DNA of 38,714 nucleotides from Flavobacteriaceae bacterium UBA7446 (GCA_002478685.1 DLPY01000027.1:1-38714); one strand, 5' to 3'; counted from the first letter of the stretch, positions 24,142 through 31,954 are shown. Numbers and translations: made by a program. Notes: generated from the letters alone by a model not told the origin.

Positions 24142-26469
24142 ATGAATGATTTCATTTTTTTCCTTCCCATTGCATTAGCTGTTCTTGGAATACTAGTAAT
24201 GTTTTTTAAAGCACAATGGGTACGCAAACAGCCTGCTGGAGAAGCTAAAATGAATGAGATTTCAAGTGCTATTAAAGAAGGCGCTCTAGCATTTTTAAAT
24301 GCAGAGTATCGCTTGCTGTTACTTTTTGTTATTGGCGCATCAGTTGCACTTTATTTTATTTCTACACTTGTAGCTTCTACGCACTCAATGATTGTTCTTG
24401 CGTTTATATTAGGAGCTATTTTTAGTGGATTTGCAGGAAATATCGGAATGAGAATTGCTACTGACGCTAACGCAAGAACTGCCGAGGCTGCCAAAACGAG
24501 CTTGCCAAATGCCTTGAAAGTTTCTTTTGGCGGTGGGACTGTTATGGGGCTTGGTGTTGCAGGTCTTGCCGTATTGGGATTGAGCCTGTTGTTTTTGTTT
24601 TTTGTTGGAAAATTCATGGGCGGCGAAGGCGATTTCTACACGCAAATGACTCTAGTTCTTGAAACACTTGCTGGTTTTTCACTGGGTGCTGAATCAATTG
24701 CACTTTTTGCGCGTGTGGGCGGAGGAATCTATACCAAAGCTGCAGATGTAGGTGCAGACTTAGTGGGTAAAGTGGAAGCGGGAATTCCAGAAGATGATCC
24801 CCGAAACCCTGCTACGATTGCTGATAATGTGGGAGATAATGTTGGAGATGTAGCTGGAATGGGTGCCGATTTGTTTGGATCGTATGTAGCGACTGTTTTA
24901 GCAGCTATGGTGCTTGGAAACTATGTTATTAAAGATATGCTTGACGCTGGGACTGAATTAACAAGCTTTAGTGGAATGGGACCTATCCTACTCCCACTTG
25001 TTATTGCTGGAGTTGGTGTTGTAGCCTCTATTGTTGGAACTTTGTTTGTTAGTATCAAAAGCAATGATGCTAAAGAATCACAAGTGCAAAAGGCGCTTGA
25101 CACTGGTAACTGGGTGGCAATTATAATCACCCTTGGTGCAAGTTTGTATTTTATTGACTGGATGCTTCCAGAAACACTTAAAATGAACTTCTTTGGTGAA
25201 GGAATTGTCGCAGTGCCATCCATAAATGTATTTTGGGCAGCTTGTATTGGACTTGCTGTTGGTGCGTTAATATCAATTGTAACCGCGTATTATACATCAT
25301 TAGGCAAAAAACCTGTATTGGACATTGTACAAAATAGCTCAACTGGTGCAGCAACCAACATCATTGCTGGACTTGCAGTGGGTATGAAATCTACCTTTTT
25401 ATCAGTAATTCTGTTTGCAGCAGCGATTTTTGCTTCCTATACCTTGGCTGGATTTTACGGCGTTGCCCTAGCAGCTTCTGCGATGATGGCAACTACTGCG
25501 ATGCAGCTAGCCATTGATGCTTTTGGACCCATTGCCGATAACGCAGGAGGCGTAGCTGAAATGAGCGAACTTGATCCTGAAGTACGTGAACGTACAGATA
25601 TTTTAGACTCTGTTGGTAATACTACGGCAGCTGTTGGAAAAGGATTTGCAATTGCTTCTGCTGCACTTACGGCACTCGCCTTGTTTGCTGCCTATGTTAC
25701 GTTTACAGGGATTGATGGAATTAATATTTTTAAAGCAGACGTACTTGCCATGCTATTTGTTGGTGGTATGATTCCTGTGGTCTTTTCTGCTCTTGCAATG
25801 CAATCGGTTGGAAAAGCAGCAATGGAAATGGTGTACGAAGTGCGCCGACAGTTTAAAGAAATTCCAGGTATTTTAGAAGGAAAAGGCAAGCCAGAGTATG
25901 CAAAATGTGTAGATATTTCAACTAAAGCTGCGCTTAAAGAAATGCTTATTCCGGGTCTCATTACAATCATTACCCCCATTATTATAGGGCTATTATTTGG
26001 AGCCGAACCTCTTGGTGGTTATATGGCAGGTGTGTGTGTTTCTGGAGTTATGTGGGCAATTTTCCAAAATAACGCTGGTGGTGCTTGGGACAATGCAAAA
26101 AAATCTTTTGAAGCAGGTGTTGAGATAGAAGGAGAAATGGTATATAAAGGTAGTGATGCGCATAAGGCTGCTGTTACTGGAGATACCGTTGGTGACCCAT
26201 TTAAAGATACTTCTGGACCATCAATGAATATACTTATTAAACTTACCTGCTTGATTGGTCTAGTGTTGGCACCGCTTTTAGGTGACGCACATAGCTCAGA
26301 TGTACTTCATGTAGAAGTGCAAATGGAGCGCACTGACGGGGGAATGGCCAAGGGTACCCTTACGGTTGTCACCGACCAAGATGGTCAGGAAGTTGAACAA
26401 GTAAAGGTGTTTGAAGGTACCGCTAGCGAAGTTAAAGCCGCAATTGAAGCTGAAGAAAAAGCACTTTAA
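24142..26469 (+). CDS. hppA: Membrane-bound ion-pumping pyrophosphatase
   Basis: This enzyme splits pyrophosphate and pumps H+ or Na+ across the inner membrane. The 775-residue protein has about 16 membrane spans and the family motifs: DVGADLVGKVE, then DDPRNPATIADNVGDNVGDV and AGMGADLFGS (Mg-PPi site), and the second acidic cluster AFGPIADNAGGVAEM. In the GNTTAAVGKGFAI segment Ala stands where K+-independent pumps carry Lys, so it is predicted to need K+. Whether it pumps Na+ or H+ is not decided here. A soluble tail of about 60 residues after the last helix is an extension. The 3' end overlaps the convergent kinase gene by four bases. Confidence 0.95.
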   Translation: MNDFIFFLPIALAVLGILVMFFKAQWVRKQPAGEAKMNEISSAIKEGALAFLNAEYRLLLLFVIGASVALYFISTLVASTHSMIVLAFILGAIFSGFAGNIGMRIATDANARTAEAAKTSLPNALKVSFGGGTVMGLGVAGLAVLGLSLLFLFFVGKFMGGEGDFYTQMTLVLETLAGFSLGAESIALFARVGGGIYTKAADVGADLVGKVEAGIPEDDPRNPATIADNVGDNVGDVAGMGADLFGSYVATVLAAMVLGNYVIKDMLDAGTELTSFSGMGPILLPLVIAGVGVVASIVGTLFVSIKSNDAKESQVQKALDTGNWVAIIITLGASLYFIDWMLPETLKMNFFGEGIVAVPSINVFWAACIGLAVGALISIVTAYYTSLGKKPVLDIVQNSSTGAATNIIAGLAVGMKSTFLSVILFAAAIFASYTLAGFYGVALAASAMMATTAMQLAIDAFGPIADNAGGVAEMSELDPEVRERTDILDSVGNTTAAVGKGFAIASAALTALALFAAYVTFTGIDGINIFKADVLAMLFVGGMIPVVFSALAMQSVGKAAMEMVYEVRRQFKEIPGILEGKGKPEYAKCVDISTKAALKEMLIPGLITIITPIIIGLLFGAEPLGGYMAGVCVSGVMWAIFQNNAGGAWDNAKKSFEAGVEIEGEMVYKGSDAHKAAVTGDTVGDPFKDTSGPSMNILIKLTCLIGLVLAPLLGDAHSSDVLHVEVQMERTDGGMAKGTLTVVTDQDGQEVEQVKVFEGTASEVKAAIEAEEKAL

Positions 26470-27086
26470 TCAGAAAATAATCCGCTGAGTTCGGCATCAA
26501 TTTTTTCGATCACTACTCCCAAATCCTCTTTGCTGTCTACAAAGTTTAGCTCGTCTACGTCAATGATAAGAATTTTTCCTTTATCGTAGTTATGCACCCA
26601 TGCCTCATAGCGCTCATTAAGCCTGCTTAGGTACTCAATGCTAATTGAATTTTCATAATCTCGACCACGTTTGTGTATTTGAGCCACAAGATTTGAAATA
26701 GAACTTCTTAAGTATATCATCAAATCAGGCCCTTTAACTAAAGACTCCATAAGCTCAAAAACCGCAGAATAGTTGCTAAAATCACGATGGGTCATTAGTC
26801 CCATGGCATTTAAATTGGGTGCAAAGATGTGTGCATCTTCATAAATGGATCGGTCTTGCACTACATCATTTCCGTTTTTTTGGATATCTAAAAGCTGTCT
26901 AAATCGGTTGTTTAAAAAGTAAATTTGAAGGTTAAAAGACCAACGCTCCATTTCGGCATAAAAATCATCCAAGTAGGGGTTTTTTACTACGTCTTCATAA
27001 ATAGCTTCCCAGCCGTAGTGTTTGTTTAAAAGTTCTGTAAGCGTTGTTTTTCCAGCTCCTATATTTCCTGCTATGGCTACGTGCAT
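26466..27086 (-). CDS. Deoxynucleoside kinase
   Basis: A 206-residue salvage kinase phosphorylating deoxynucleosides in the cytoplasm. It has the P-loop GNIGAGKT at 7-14, EDVVKNPYLDDFYAEMERWSF (substrate-side Glu and the Trp region), the DRS motif in VVQDRSIYEDAHIF, and the lid-like RGRDYENSISIEYL. This resembles the dGK/dCK-like bacterial family. Substrate preference is not readable. Thematically it matches thyA and the nucleoside transporter but is transcribed alone. Confidence 0.88.
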   Translation of the reverse strand: MHVAIAGNIGAGKTTLTELLNKHYGWEAIYEDVVKNPYLDDFYAEMERWSFNLQIYFLNNRFRQLLDIQKNGNDVVQDRSIYEDAHIFAPNLNAMGLMTHRDFSNYSAVFELMESLVKGPDLMIYLRSSISNLVAQIHKRGRDYENSISIEYLSRLNERYEAWVHNYDKGKILIIDVDELNFVDSKEDLGVVIEKIDAELSGLFSD

Positions 27087-27234
27087 CCTTGTAGTTTATG
27101 AGCATTAAATATAAGTATCTTTCTTAAAATGGAATTCTTAAAAAGAATCTAAATAAAGAGTGTTCATATAAAATGAAAGAGTCTTTAATAACCTTTGTTA
27201 AAACCTAACCTTTTTTAATTTCTGTTAAAAAGTA

Positions 27235-27264
27235 TTGCCATTTATAGGTGCAATTGTATATTTG
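27235..27264 (+). promoter_or_regulatory. Promoter of metK-metY-metX
   Basis: TTG at 27235-27237 and TATATTTG at 27257-27264 are spaced by exactly 19 bp. The transcript should begin at about 27270, immediately before the riboswitch aptamer. The stretch 27087-27234 before it holds no gene or other signal that I can see. Confidence 0.8.
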
Positions 27265-27271
27265 TACCCAC

Positions 27272-27322
27272 AGAGGAAGGATTTGACTGATTGCAACCTC
27301 TCAAAAAAACTGCTAAAACAGC
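27272..27322 (+). promoter_or_regulatory. SAM-II-type riboswitch aptamer
   Basis: P1 pairs AGAGG (27272-27276) with CCTCT (27297-27301). The loop holds GATTTGACTGATTGCAA, very like the known SAM-II (metX) aptamer loop GAUUUAACCGUAUUGCAA. Downstream, GCTAAAA (27312-27318) matches the conserved GCUAAAA. Pseudoknot pairs are available: CTG 27287-27289 with CAG 27319-27321, and GCA 27293-27295 with TGC 27311-27313. It sits between the promoter and metK, whose product makes SAM, so SAM should shut its own synthesis. Confidence 0.85.
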
Positions 27323-27367
27323 TTGCTTTTGATGAGTATAATCGGTCTCAATTCTTTTAAAAGCAAG
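27322..27367 (+). promoter_or_regulatory. Start-proximal hairpin of the riboswitch
   Basis: CTTGCTTTT (27322-27330) is perfectly complementary to AAAAGCAAG (27359-27367). It begins right at the aptamer pseudoknot and ends three bases before the metK ATG. It could close off the ribosome-binding region when stacked on the SAM-bound aptamer, i.e. translational control. There is no T tract, so it is not a terminator. An in-frame ATG at 27332 lies in its loop. Confidence 0.5.
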
Positions 27368-27370
27368 ATT

Positions 27371-28618
27371 ATGCCATACTTTTTTACATCAGAATCCGTA
27401 GGTGAGGGTCACCCAGATAAAGTTGCAGATCAAATTAGTGATGCCTTATTAGACCATTTTATTGCATTTGACCCAACCAGTAAAGTAGCTTGTGAAACAT
27501 TAGTTACAACAGGTCAGGCGATTATTGCAGGTGAAGTAAAAAGCAAGACCTATCTAGACTTGCAAACCATTACCCGAAAGATCATTAATCGCATCGGCTA
27601 TACTGAAGATGCCTACCAATTTTCTGGCAATTCTTGTGGTGTGATTTCACTTATTCACGAGCAATCTTCCGATATCAACCAAGGCATTGAGCGAGACGAG
27701 AACAAACAGCAAGGCGCTGGAGATCAAGGCATTATGTTTGGCTACGCCAATAATGAAACTGAAAACTTCATGCCTTTGGCATTGGATATTGCACACAATA
27801 TCATGCGTGTCTTATCTGATTTTAGGAAGGATAAATCCCAAATTCCCTATCTAAGACCCGACGCCAAATCACAAGTTACTTTGGAGTATAGCGATGACCA
27901 TAAACCCCTTCGTGTTGACACCATTGTGATTTCTACCCAACATGACCCATTTGATGAGGATGAGGCGATGCTAGCTAAAATCCGAAAAGATTTGATTGGG
28001 TTGGTAATACCAAAAGTTGTATCGTGTTATCCTGAAGAAGTACAAGCCTTATTTGGAAATGATATTGCGTATCATATCAACCCAACAGGCAAATTTGTCA
28101 TTGGAGGTCCACATGGAGATACAGGCTTGACAGGGCGTAAAATCATTATTGACACCTATGGTGGAAAAGGTGCGCACGGTGGAGGTGCGTTTAGTGGTAA
28201 AGACCCTTCAAAAGTAGATAGAAGTGCTGCTTATGCCGCTCGGCATATTGCCAAAAACTTAGTGGCTGCAGATATTTGCAATGAAGTTCTCGTGCAGTTG
28301 AGCTATGCCATTGGCGTGGCTGCGCCAACCTCTATTTTTATCAATACATATAACACGGCAAAAACTACCTGTACTGATGCTGAGATAGCCAAAAAAATTG
28401 CCAAACTAGTTGACCTCACTCCTTACGGAATTGAGCAACGACTAAAACTAAGAAACCCCATTTACTTTGAAACCGCCGCCTACGGGCATATGGGTAGAAC
28501 ACCTAAAATGATAAAAAAGACTTTTGAGTCACCATATAACGGTCGAATAGACTGTGATGTGGAATTATTCACTTGGGAGAAACTCGATTTAATAGATACA
28601 TTTAAAAATAACTTTTAA
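27371..28618 (+). CDS. metK: S-adenosylmethionine synthetase
   Basis: MetK makes SAM from methionine and ATP. From the ATG at 27371 the protein is 415 residues and begins MPYFFTSESVGEGHPDKVAD, the canonical start, with catalytic His14. Other sites are GAGDQGIMFGYANN (methionine/ATP loop), GRKIIIDTYGGKGAHGGGAF and SGKDPSKVDRSAAYAARHIAK. In-frame starts at 27332 and earlier would extend into the leader hairpin and the riboswitch and are less likely. It is the first gene of the methionine group; metY starts nine bases later. Confidence 0.95.
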   Translation: MPYFFTSESVGEGHPDKVADQISDALLDHFIAFDPTSKVACETLVTTGQAIIAGEVKSKTYLDLQTITRKIINRIGYTEDAYQFSGNSCGVISLIHEQSSDINQGIERDENKQQGAGDQGIMFGYANNETENFMPLALDIAHNIMRVLSDFRKDKSQIPYLRPDAKSQVTLEYSDDHKPLRVDTIVISTQHDPFDEDEAMLAKIRKDLIGLVIPKVVSCYPEEVQALFGNDIAYHINPTGKFVIGGPHGDTGLTGRKIIIDTYGGKGAHGGGAFSGKDPSKVDRSAAYAARHIAKNLVAADICNEVLVQLSYAIGVAAPTSIFINTYNTAKTTCTDAEIAKKIAKLVDLTPYGIEQRLKLRNPIYFETAAYGHMGRTPKMIKKTFESPYNGRIDCDVELFTWEKLDLIDTFKNNF

Positions 28619-28627
28619 CATAAAAAC

Positions 28628-29902
28628 ATGAGTCAATCTAAATTTGCTACAAAAGCTCTGCACGAAGGGCACGACATAACAAAAACACAAGGAACGCGAG
28701 CAGTACCGCTGTACCAATCTACTTCTTATGTGTTTAACAGTGCAGAACACGCAGCTAACCTTTTTGCACTTGCTGAGCCCGGCTATATTTACACCCGATT
28801 AAATAATCCTACCAATGATGTGTTAGAGCAACGAATGGCAAGCCTTGAAGGCGGTATTGCTGCCGTGGCAACGTGTTCTGGAACAGCTGCAGTTTCTACG
28901 GGAATTCTGACATTCTTAAAGGCTGGAGATCACATTGTTTCTTCCAATAGTTTGTACGGTGGATCTTATAATATGTTAAAATCTATGCTTCCACGATTTG
29001 GCATTACAACTACGTTTGTTGATCCAAACGATGCATCTAATTTTGATGACGCTGTACAAGAAAATACACGTTTAATTTTTGCGGAGTCACTAGGAAACCC
29101 TAAACTCGATGTGCTAGACTTAAAAGCCATTTCTGAGGTTGCTAAAAAGCATAAAATTCCGCTTATGGTAGATAACACGGTGGCTACTCCTGCACTTTTA
29201 AAACCTATTGAGCACGGAGCTAACATCGTTATTCATTCCCTTACAAAGTATATCAATGGGAACGGAACGTCTATGGGCGGTGTAATAATTGATGCTGGTA
29301 AGTTTGACTGGTCGAGTGGAAAATTTCCAGAATTTACCTCTCCTTCGCCATCATATCATGGATTAAACTACCATGAAGCTTTAGGACCAGCAGCTTATAT
29401 TGCACGTATTCGTGTTGAAGGGTTGCGTGACCTCGGAGGTGCCATTAGTCCATTTAATGCGTTTCAAATTATTCAAGGGTTAGAAACCCTTGAGGTAAGA
29501 ATGCAAAAGCACAGCCAGAACGCCCTTGAATTGGCACAATGGCTTAGCGAAAACGATGCTGTGGCTTGGGTGAACTATCCTGGTTTGGAGTCTAGCAAAT
29601 ACAAAGCATTAGTAGATACATACCTTCCTAACGGACAAAGTGGTGTAGTTACTTTTGGCGCGAAAGGCGGATTTGAAGCAGCAAAGAGAATTACTGATAA
29701 TACCAAATTATTTTCACTACTTGCCAACTTTGGCGATTCCAAATCATTGATTATTCACAACGCAAGTACCACACACCAACAACTTACACCCGAGCAGCAA
29801 GAAGACACGGGTGTTACCAATGATTTAATTCGTTTGTCTGTTGGTTTAGAAAACATCGAGGATTTAAAAGCAGACCTACAGGCTGCATTTGATTCGCTGT
29901 AA
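28628..29902 (+). CDS. metY: O-acetylhomoserine sulfhydrylase
   Basis: A PLP enzyme that adds sulfide to O-acetylhomoserine to give homocysteine. The 424-residue length and the motifs TKALHEGHD, GTRAVPLYQSTSYVF, YTRLNNPTNDVLEQRMASLEGG, SNSLYGGSYNML and the Schiff-base Lys in VIHSLTKYINGNGTSMGG fit MetY rather than the shorter MetB/MetC. It pairs with metX, which supplies the acetylated substrate, and with metK. Confidence 0.93.
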   Translation: MSQSKFATKALHEGHDITKTQGTRAVPLYQSTSYVFNSAEHAANLFALAEPGYIYTRLNNPTNDVLEQRMASLEGGIAAVATCSGTAAVSTGILTFLKAGDHIVSSNSLYGGSYNMLKSMLPRFGITTTFVDPNDASNFDDAVQENTRLIFAESLGNPKLDVLDLKAISEVAKKHKIPLMVDNTVATPALLKPIEHGANIVIHSLTKYINGNGTSMGGVIIDAGKFDWSSGKFPEFTSPSPSYHGLNYHEALGPAAYIARIRVEGLRDLGGAISPFNAFQIIQGLETLEVRMQKHSQNALELAQWLSENDAVAWVNYPGLESSKYKALVDTYLPNGQSGVVTFGAKGGFEAAKRITDNTKLFSLLANFGDSKSLIIHNASTTHQQLTPEQQEDTGVTNDLIRLSVGLENIEDLKADLQAAFDSL

Positions 29903-29925
29903 ATTTCAAAAAGTTTAATGGCAAT

Positions 29926-30897
29926 ATGTCATCACTTCAAAAATATACTGTCCCTTCTTTTCGGTTGCAAAGCGGCAAGGTTATTCCCATAACGCTGTCG
30001 TATCAAGTCTTTGGAAAACCACTTGATAGCGCACCCGTAGTGTTGGTGAATCATTCACTTACAGGCAATTCTGTTGTTTCGGGTGAAGATGGTTGGTGGA
30101 GCGATATTATCGGTCCAAAAAAGCTGATAGATACTGAAGTGTATAGTATTATTGCCTTTAATTTCCCTGGAAACGGCTTCGATGATAATTTTTTAGTTGA
30201 TTACAAAGATTGGGTGTTACGCGATGTTTCCGATGCATTTAAAATAACTCTAGACGGACTCGGCATAGCCGAATTGTATGCAGCTATTGGTGGCTCTATC
30301 GGAGGTGCATTAGCGTGGGAAATGGCGGTTTCATATCCCCAGTTTATCCAAAATATTATTCCAATTGCGTGTCATTGGGAAGCTTCTGATTGGATTTTGG
30401 CAAACGTATTATTGCAAGATAGATTGCTGCATAATTCAGATAACCCTCTCGAAGATGCGCGCATTCACGCGATGCTATGCTATCGAACACCACAGTCATT
30501 TAAATCTAGGTTTGGACGCACTTTCAACCTCGATTATGACCAATACAATGTTGAAACATGGTTGTTACACCATGGCGATAAATTGGCTGAACGCTTTGAT
30601 TTACGTGCCTACATGGCAATGAACCACTTGCTTGGAACGGTTGCCATCTGTCAAAATCGAGAGTCATTTGAGCAATTGGTGGAGCAGGTTACTGGAAATA
30701 TTTATTTGGTTTCCATTGATACCGACTTGTTTTTTTCTCACGAAGATAATCGTGAAACCTACCGCCGATTGATGAATGTAAAACCCAATGTATTTTTTAA
30801 AACCATTACGTCTATTCATGGACATGATGCATTTCTTATAGAGTACGATCAACTCAATACATTACTTAGTGATGTATTTAAACCTTCAACTAAATGA
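29926..30897 (+). CDS. metX: Homoserine O-acetyltransferase-like protein
   Basis: An alpha/beta-hydrolase-fold acyltransferase of 323 residues. Features are LVNHSLTGNS (oxyanion region), the nucleophile Ser124 in AAIGGSIGGALAWEMA, YRTPQSFKSRFGR, the acid Asp in SIDTDLFFSHEDNRE and the His in HGHDAFLIEY. The order is that of MetX, which acetylates homoserine. It is somewhat shorter than many MetX proteins but keeps the triad. It lies between metY and the OsmC gene, overlapping the latter by four bases. Succinyl specificity cannot be excluded from sequence reading alone. Confidence 0.88.
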   Translation: MSSLQKYTVPSFRLQSGKVIPITLSYQVFGKPLDSAPVVLVNHSLTGNSVVSGEDGWWSDIIGPKKLIDTEVYSIIAFNFPGNGFDDNFLVDYKDWVLRDVSDAFKITLDGLGIAELYAAIGGSIGGALAWEMAVSYPQFIQNIIPIACHWEASDWILANVLLQDRLLHNSDNPLEDARIHAMLCYRTPQSFKSRFGRTFNLDYDQYNVETWLLHHGDKLAERFDLRAYMAMNHLLGTVAICQNRESFEQLVEQVTGNIYLVSIDTDLFFSHEDNRETYRRLMNVKPNVFFKTITSIHGHDAFLIEYDQLNTLLSDVFKPSTK

Positions 30898-31319
30898 AAG
30901 TAAAACTTACCCATCAATCTGGCTATCATGCCACTATTGAAAACGACAGAGGGCATCAAGTAGCCATTGATAATAAATCTGTAGATAACCCACATGGTGC
31001 AAGCCCTATGGAGCTTTTGCTAATGGGTGTAGCTGGATGCTCTAGCATTGATATCATTTCTATTTTAAACAAACAAAAAGTAGCTTTTGATTCGTTGGAA
31101 ATTGATGTTGAAGGAGACCGTGAAGACAAACCAGCACCTTCACTTTTTACCAAAGTACACGCTACGGTTCATGTTTCAGGCGATGTAAAACCCGAAAAAA
31201 TTTACCGTGCAGCACACTTATCATTTACTAAATACTGTTCGGTGTCTTTGACCCTAGCGGCAACTGCCAAAATAAGTTTCTCTGTAGTTGTAAATAAAAA
31301 TCCATATGTCCCACAATAA
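30894..31319 (+). CDS. OsmC-family protein
   Basis: A 141-residue OsmC/Ohr-fold protein. It keeps both cysteines typical of thiol-dependent peroxidases: LLMGVAGCSSIDIISIL and HLSFTKYCSVSLTLAATAKI. Members reduce organic hydroperoxides or are of unknown function. Its place, coupled to metX by ATGA and followed by a decayed sulfhydrylase gene, suggests it is a fixed member of this sulfur-metabolism cluster rather than a stress gene. Confidence 0.88.
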   Translation: MKVKLTHQSGYHATIENDRGHQVAIDNKSVDNPHGASPMELLLMGVAGCSSIDIISILNKQKVAFDSLEIDVEGDREDKPAPSLFTKVHATVHVSGDVKPEKIYRAAHLSFTKYCSVSLTLAATAKISFSVVVNKNPYVPQ

Positions 31320-31510
31320 AATTTGAAGCAGATGCCATTCGCACGCAACTAGAGTGTTCACAGCACAGTGAGCGTAGCGTCCCGCTATACCTTACTTCTG
31401 GCTTTATCTTTGACAATGCCGAAGATATGCGCGCTTCCTTTGCTGAAGAAAAAGAACGTAATGTTTGCAGTAGATTTACCAATCCCAATACTAGCGAGTT
31501 TGTGGACTAA
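31306..31510 (+). pseudogene. Decayed MetZ-like sulfhydrylase, N-terminal fragment
   Basis: From 31319 the frame encodes 63 residues with the N-terminal pattern of O-succinylhomoserine sulfhydrylase and related PLP enzymes: KFEADAIRTQLECSQHSERS, VPLYLTSGFIFDNAEDMRAS and RFTNPNTSEFVD, then a stop. The likely original ATG, at 31306 inside the OsmC 3' end, is in another frame, so there is one frameshift at the A run near 31318-31321. The remaining roughly 320 residues, including the PLP lysine, are gone. metY may cover the reaction. Confidence 0.8.
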
Positions 31511-31552
31511 ATCCCCAACAAATAAGGGATAGATATCGCCCCTACAATTAAT

Positions 31553-31741
31553 CTAGCAATGGTGGAGTAAACAACATTCTATTAGTGTAAAATCACTATT
31601 ACAATACTCAAGAATATATTTTCCAAACAATAAGAAACCTGCAAAAAGTAATATGGTGAATAGTATGCCTTCAACTAACGAGGCAACAAAGCTATCCCAT
31701 TTAGATGCTAATCTGTATCCGTGTATTTTATTTTCGTTCAT
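31553..31741 (-). CDS. Short RDD-like membrane protein, possibly truncated
   Basis: A 62-residue ORF reading YRLASKWDSFVASLVEGILF then a hydrophobic helix (TILLFAGFLLFGKYIL). The ASRW-RF-ASLIDG-I phrase is that of the first helix of RDD-family proteins, which usually have two or three more helices. The end (CNSDFTLIECCLLHHC) is not family-like, so it may be a broken gene beside the metZ scar. The surrounding bases (31511-31552 and 31742-31798) hold no other feature. Confidence 0.35.
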   Translation of the reverse strand: MNENKIHGYRLASKWDSFVASLVEGILFTILLFAGFLLFGKYILEYCNSDFTLIECCLLHHC

Positions 31742-31798
31742 ATTCCTAAGATTTTGGGTTTATCATGTATAAAATTTTTTTTATTTCAGTTTTGAGTC

Positions 31799-31806
31799 TA
31801 TATTTG
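31799..31806 (+). promoter_or_regulatory. -7 promoter box of the aromatic operon
   Basis: TATATTTG is a full TAnnTTTG match, nine bases before the leader-peptide ATG, so the transcript probably starts at about 31812, almost at the ATG. A TTG at the usual distance upstream is missing; that interval is a T-rich run. Confidence 0.6.
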
Positions 31807-31814
31807 CCCCTGAA

Positions 31815-31868
31815 ATGAAAACAAACACATTTTATACATCTTTTTACTACTTCTATAGCGGAAAGTAG
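31815..31868 (+). CDS. Phe/Tyr-rich leader peptide of the aromatic operon
   Basis: The 17-codon ORF reads MKTNTFYTSFYYFYSGK and stop. Seven of 17 residues are Phe or Tyr, five of them consecutive except for position order (F Y Y F Y at codons 10-14). Such runs are the mark of attenuation leaders, where low charged tRNA stalls the ribosome. The stop codon abuts the antiterminator strand at 31869-31874, and an intrinsic terminator follows at 31902-31931 just before pheA. Too short for gene callers; no function as a protein is expected. Confidence 0.85.
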   Translation: MKTNTFYTSFYYFYSGK

Positions 31869-31909
31869 CAGGGTGTATAGTGTTTAAAAAAAACGAATTA
31901 TAAACCCTG
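31853..31909 (+). promoter_or_regulatory. Attenuator alternative hairpins
   Basis: CTATA (31853-31857) can pair with TATAG (31876-31880), enclosing the leader stop and the strand CAGGGT (31869-31874). That strand is perfectly complementary to ACCCTG (31904-31909), the 5' arm of the terminator. A ribosome stalled on the Phe/Tyr codons covers 31853-31857 and frees CAGGGT to act as antiterminator. A ribosome at the stop codon covers CAGGGT and lets the terminator form. Confidence 0.7.
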
Positions 31910-31931
31910 AGCAAATGTTCGGGGTTTTTTT
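31902..31931 (+). terminator. Attenuator terminator upstream of pheA
   Basis: AAACCCTGA (31902-31910) pairs with the arm at 31918-31927 (TTC, then GGGG and TTT, one mismatch), followed by T residues to 31931. It lies after the leader peptide and 23 bases before the pheA start, so it is a regulated terminator within the operon leader. Confidence 0.85.
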
Positions 31932-31954
31932 ATGCACCCACAATGGGAAAAGTA

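Noticed and set aside
31511..31530. ATCCC/GGGAT hairpin after the metZ fragment
   Set aside because: Only five base pairs and no T run; it could be chance in AT-rich sequence.
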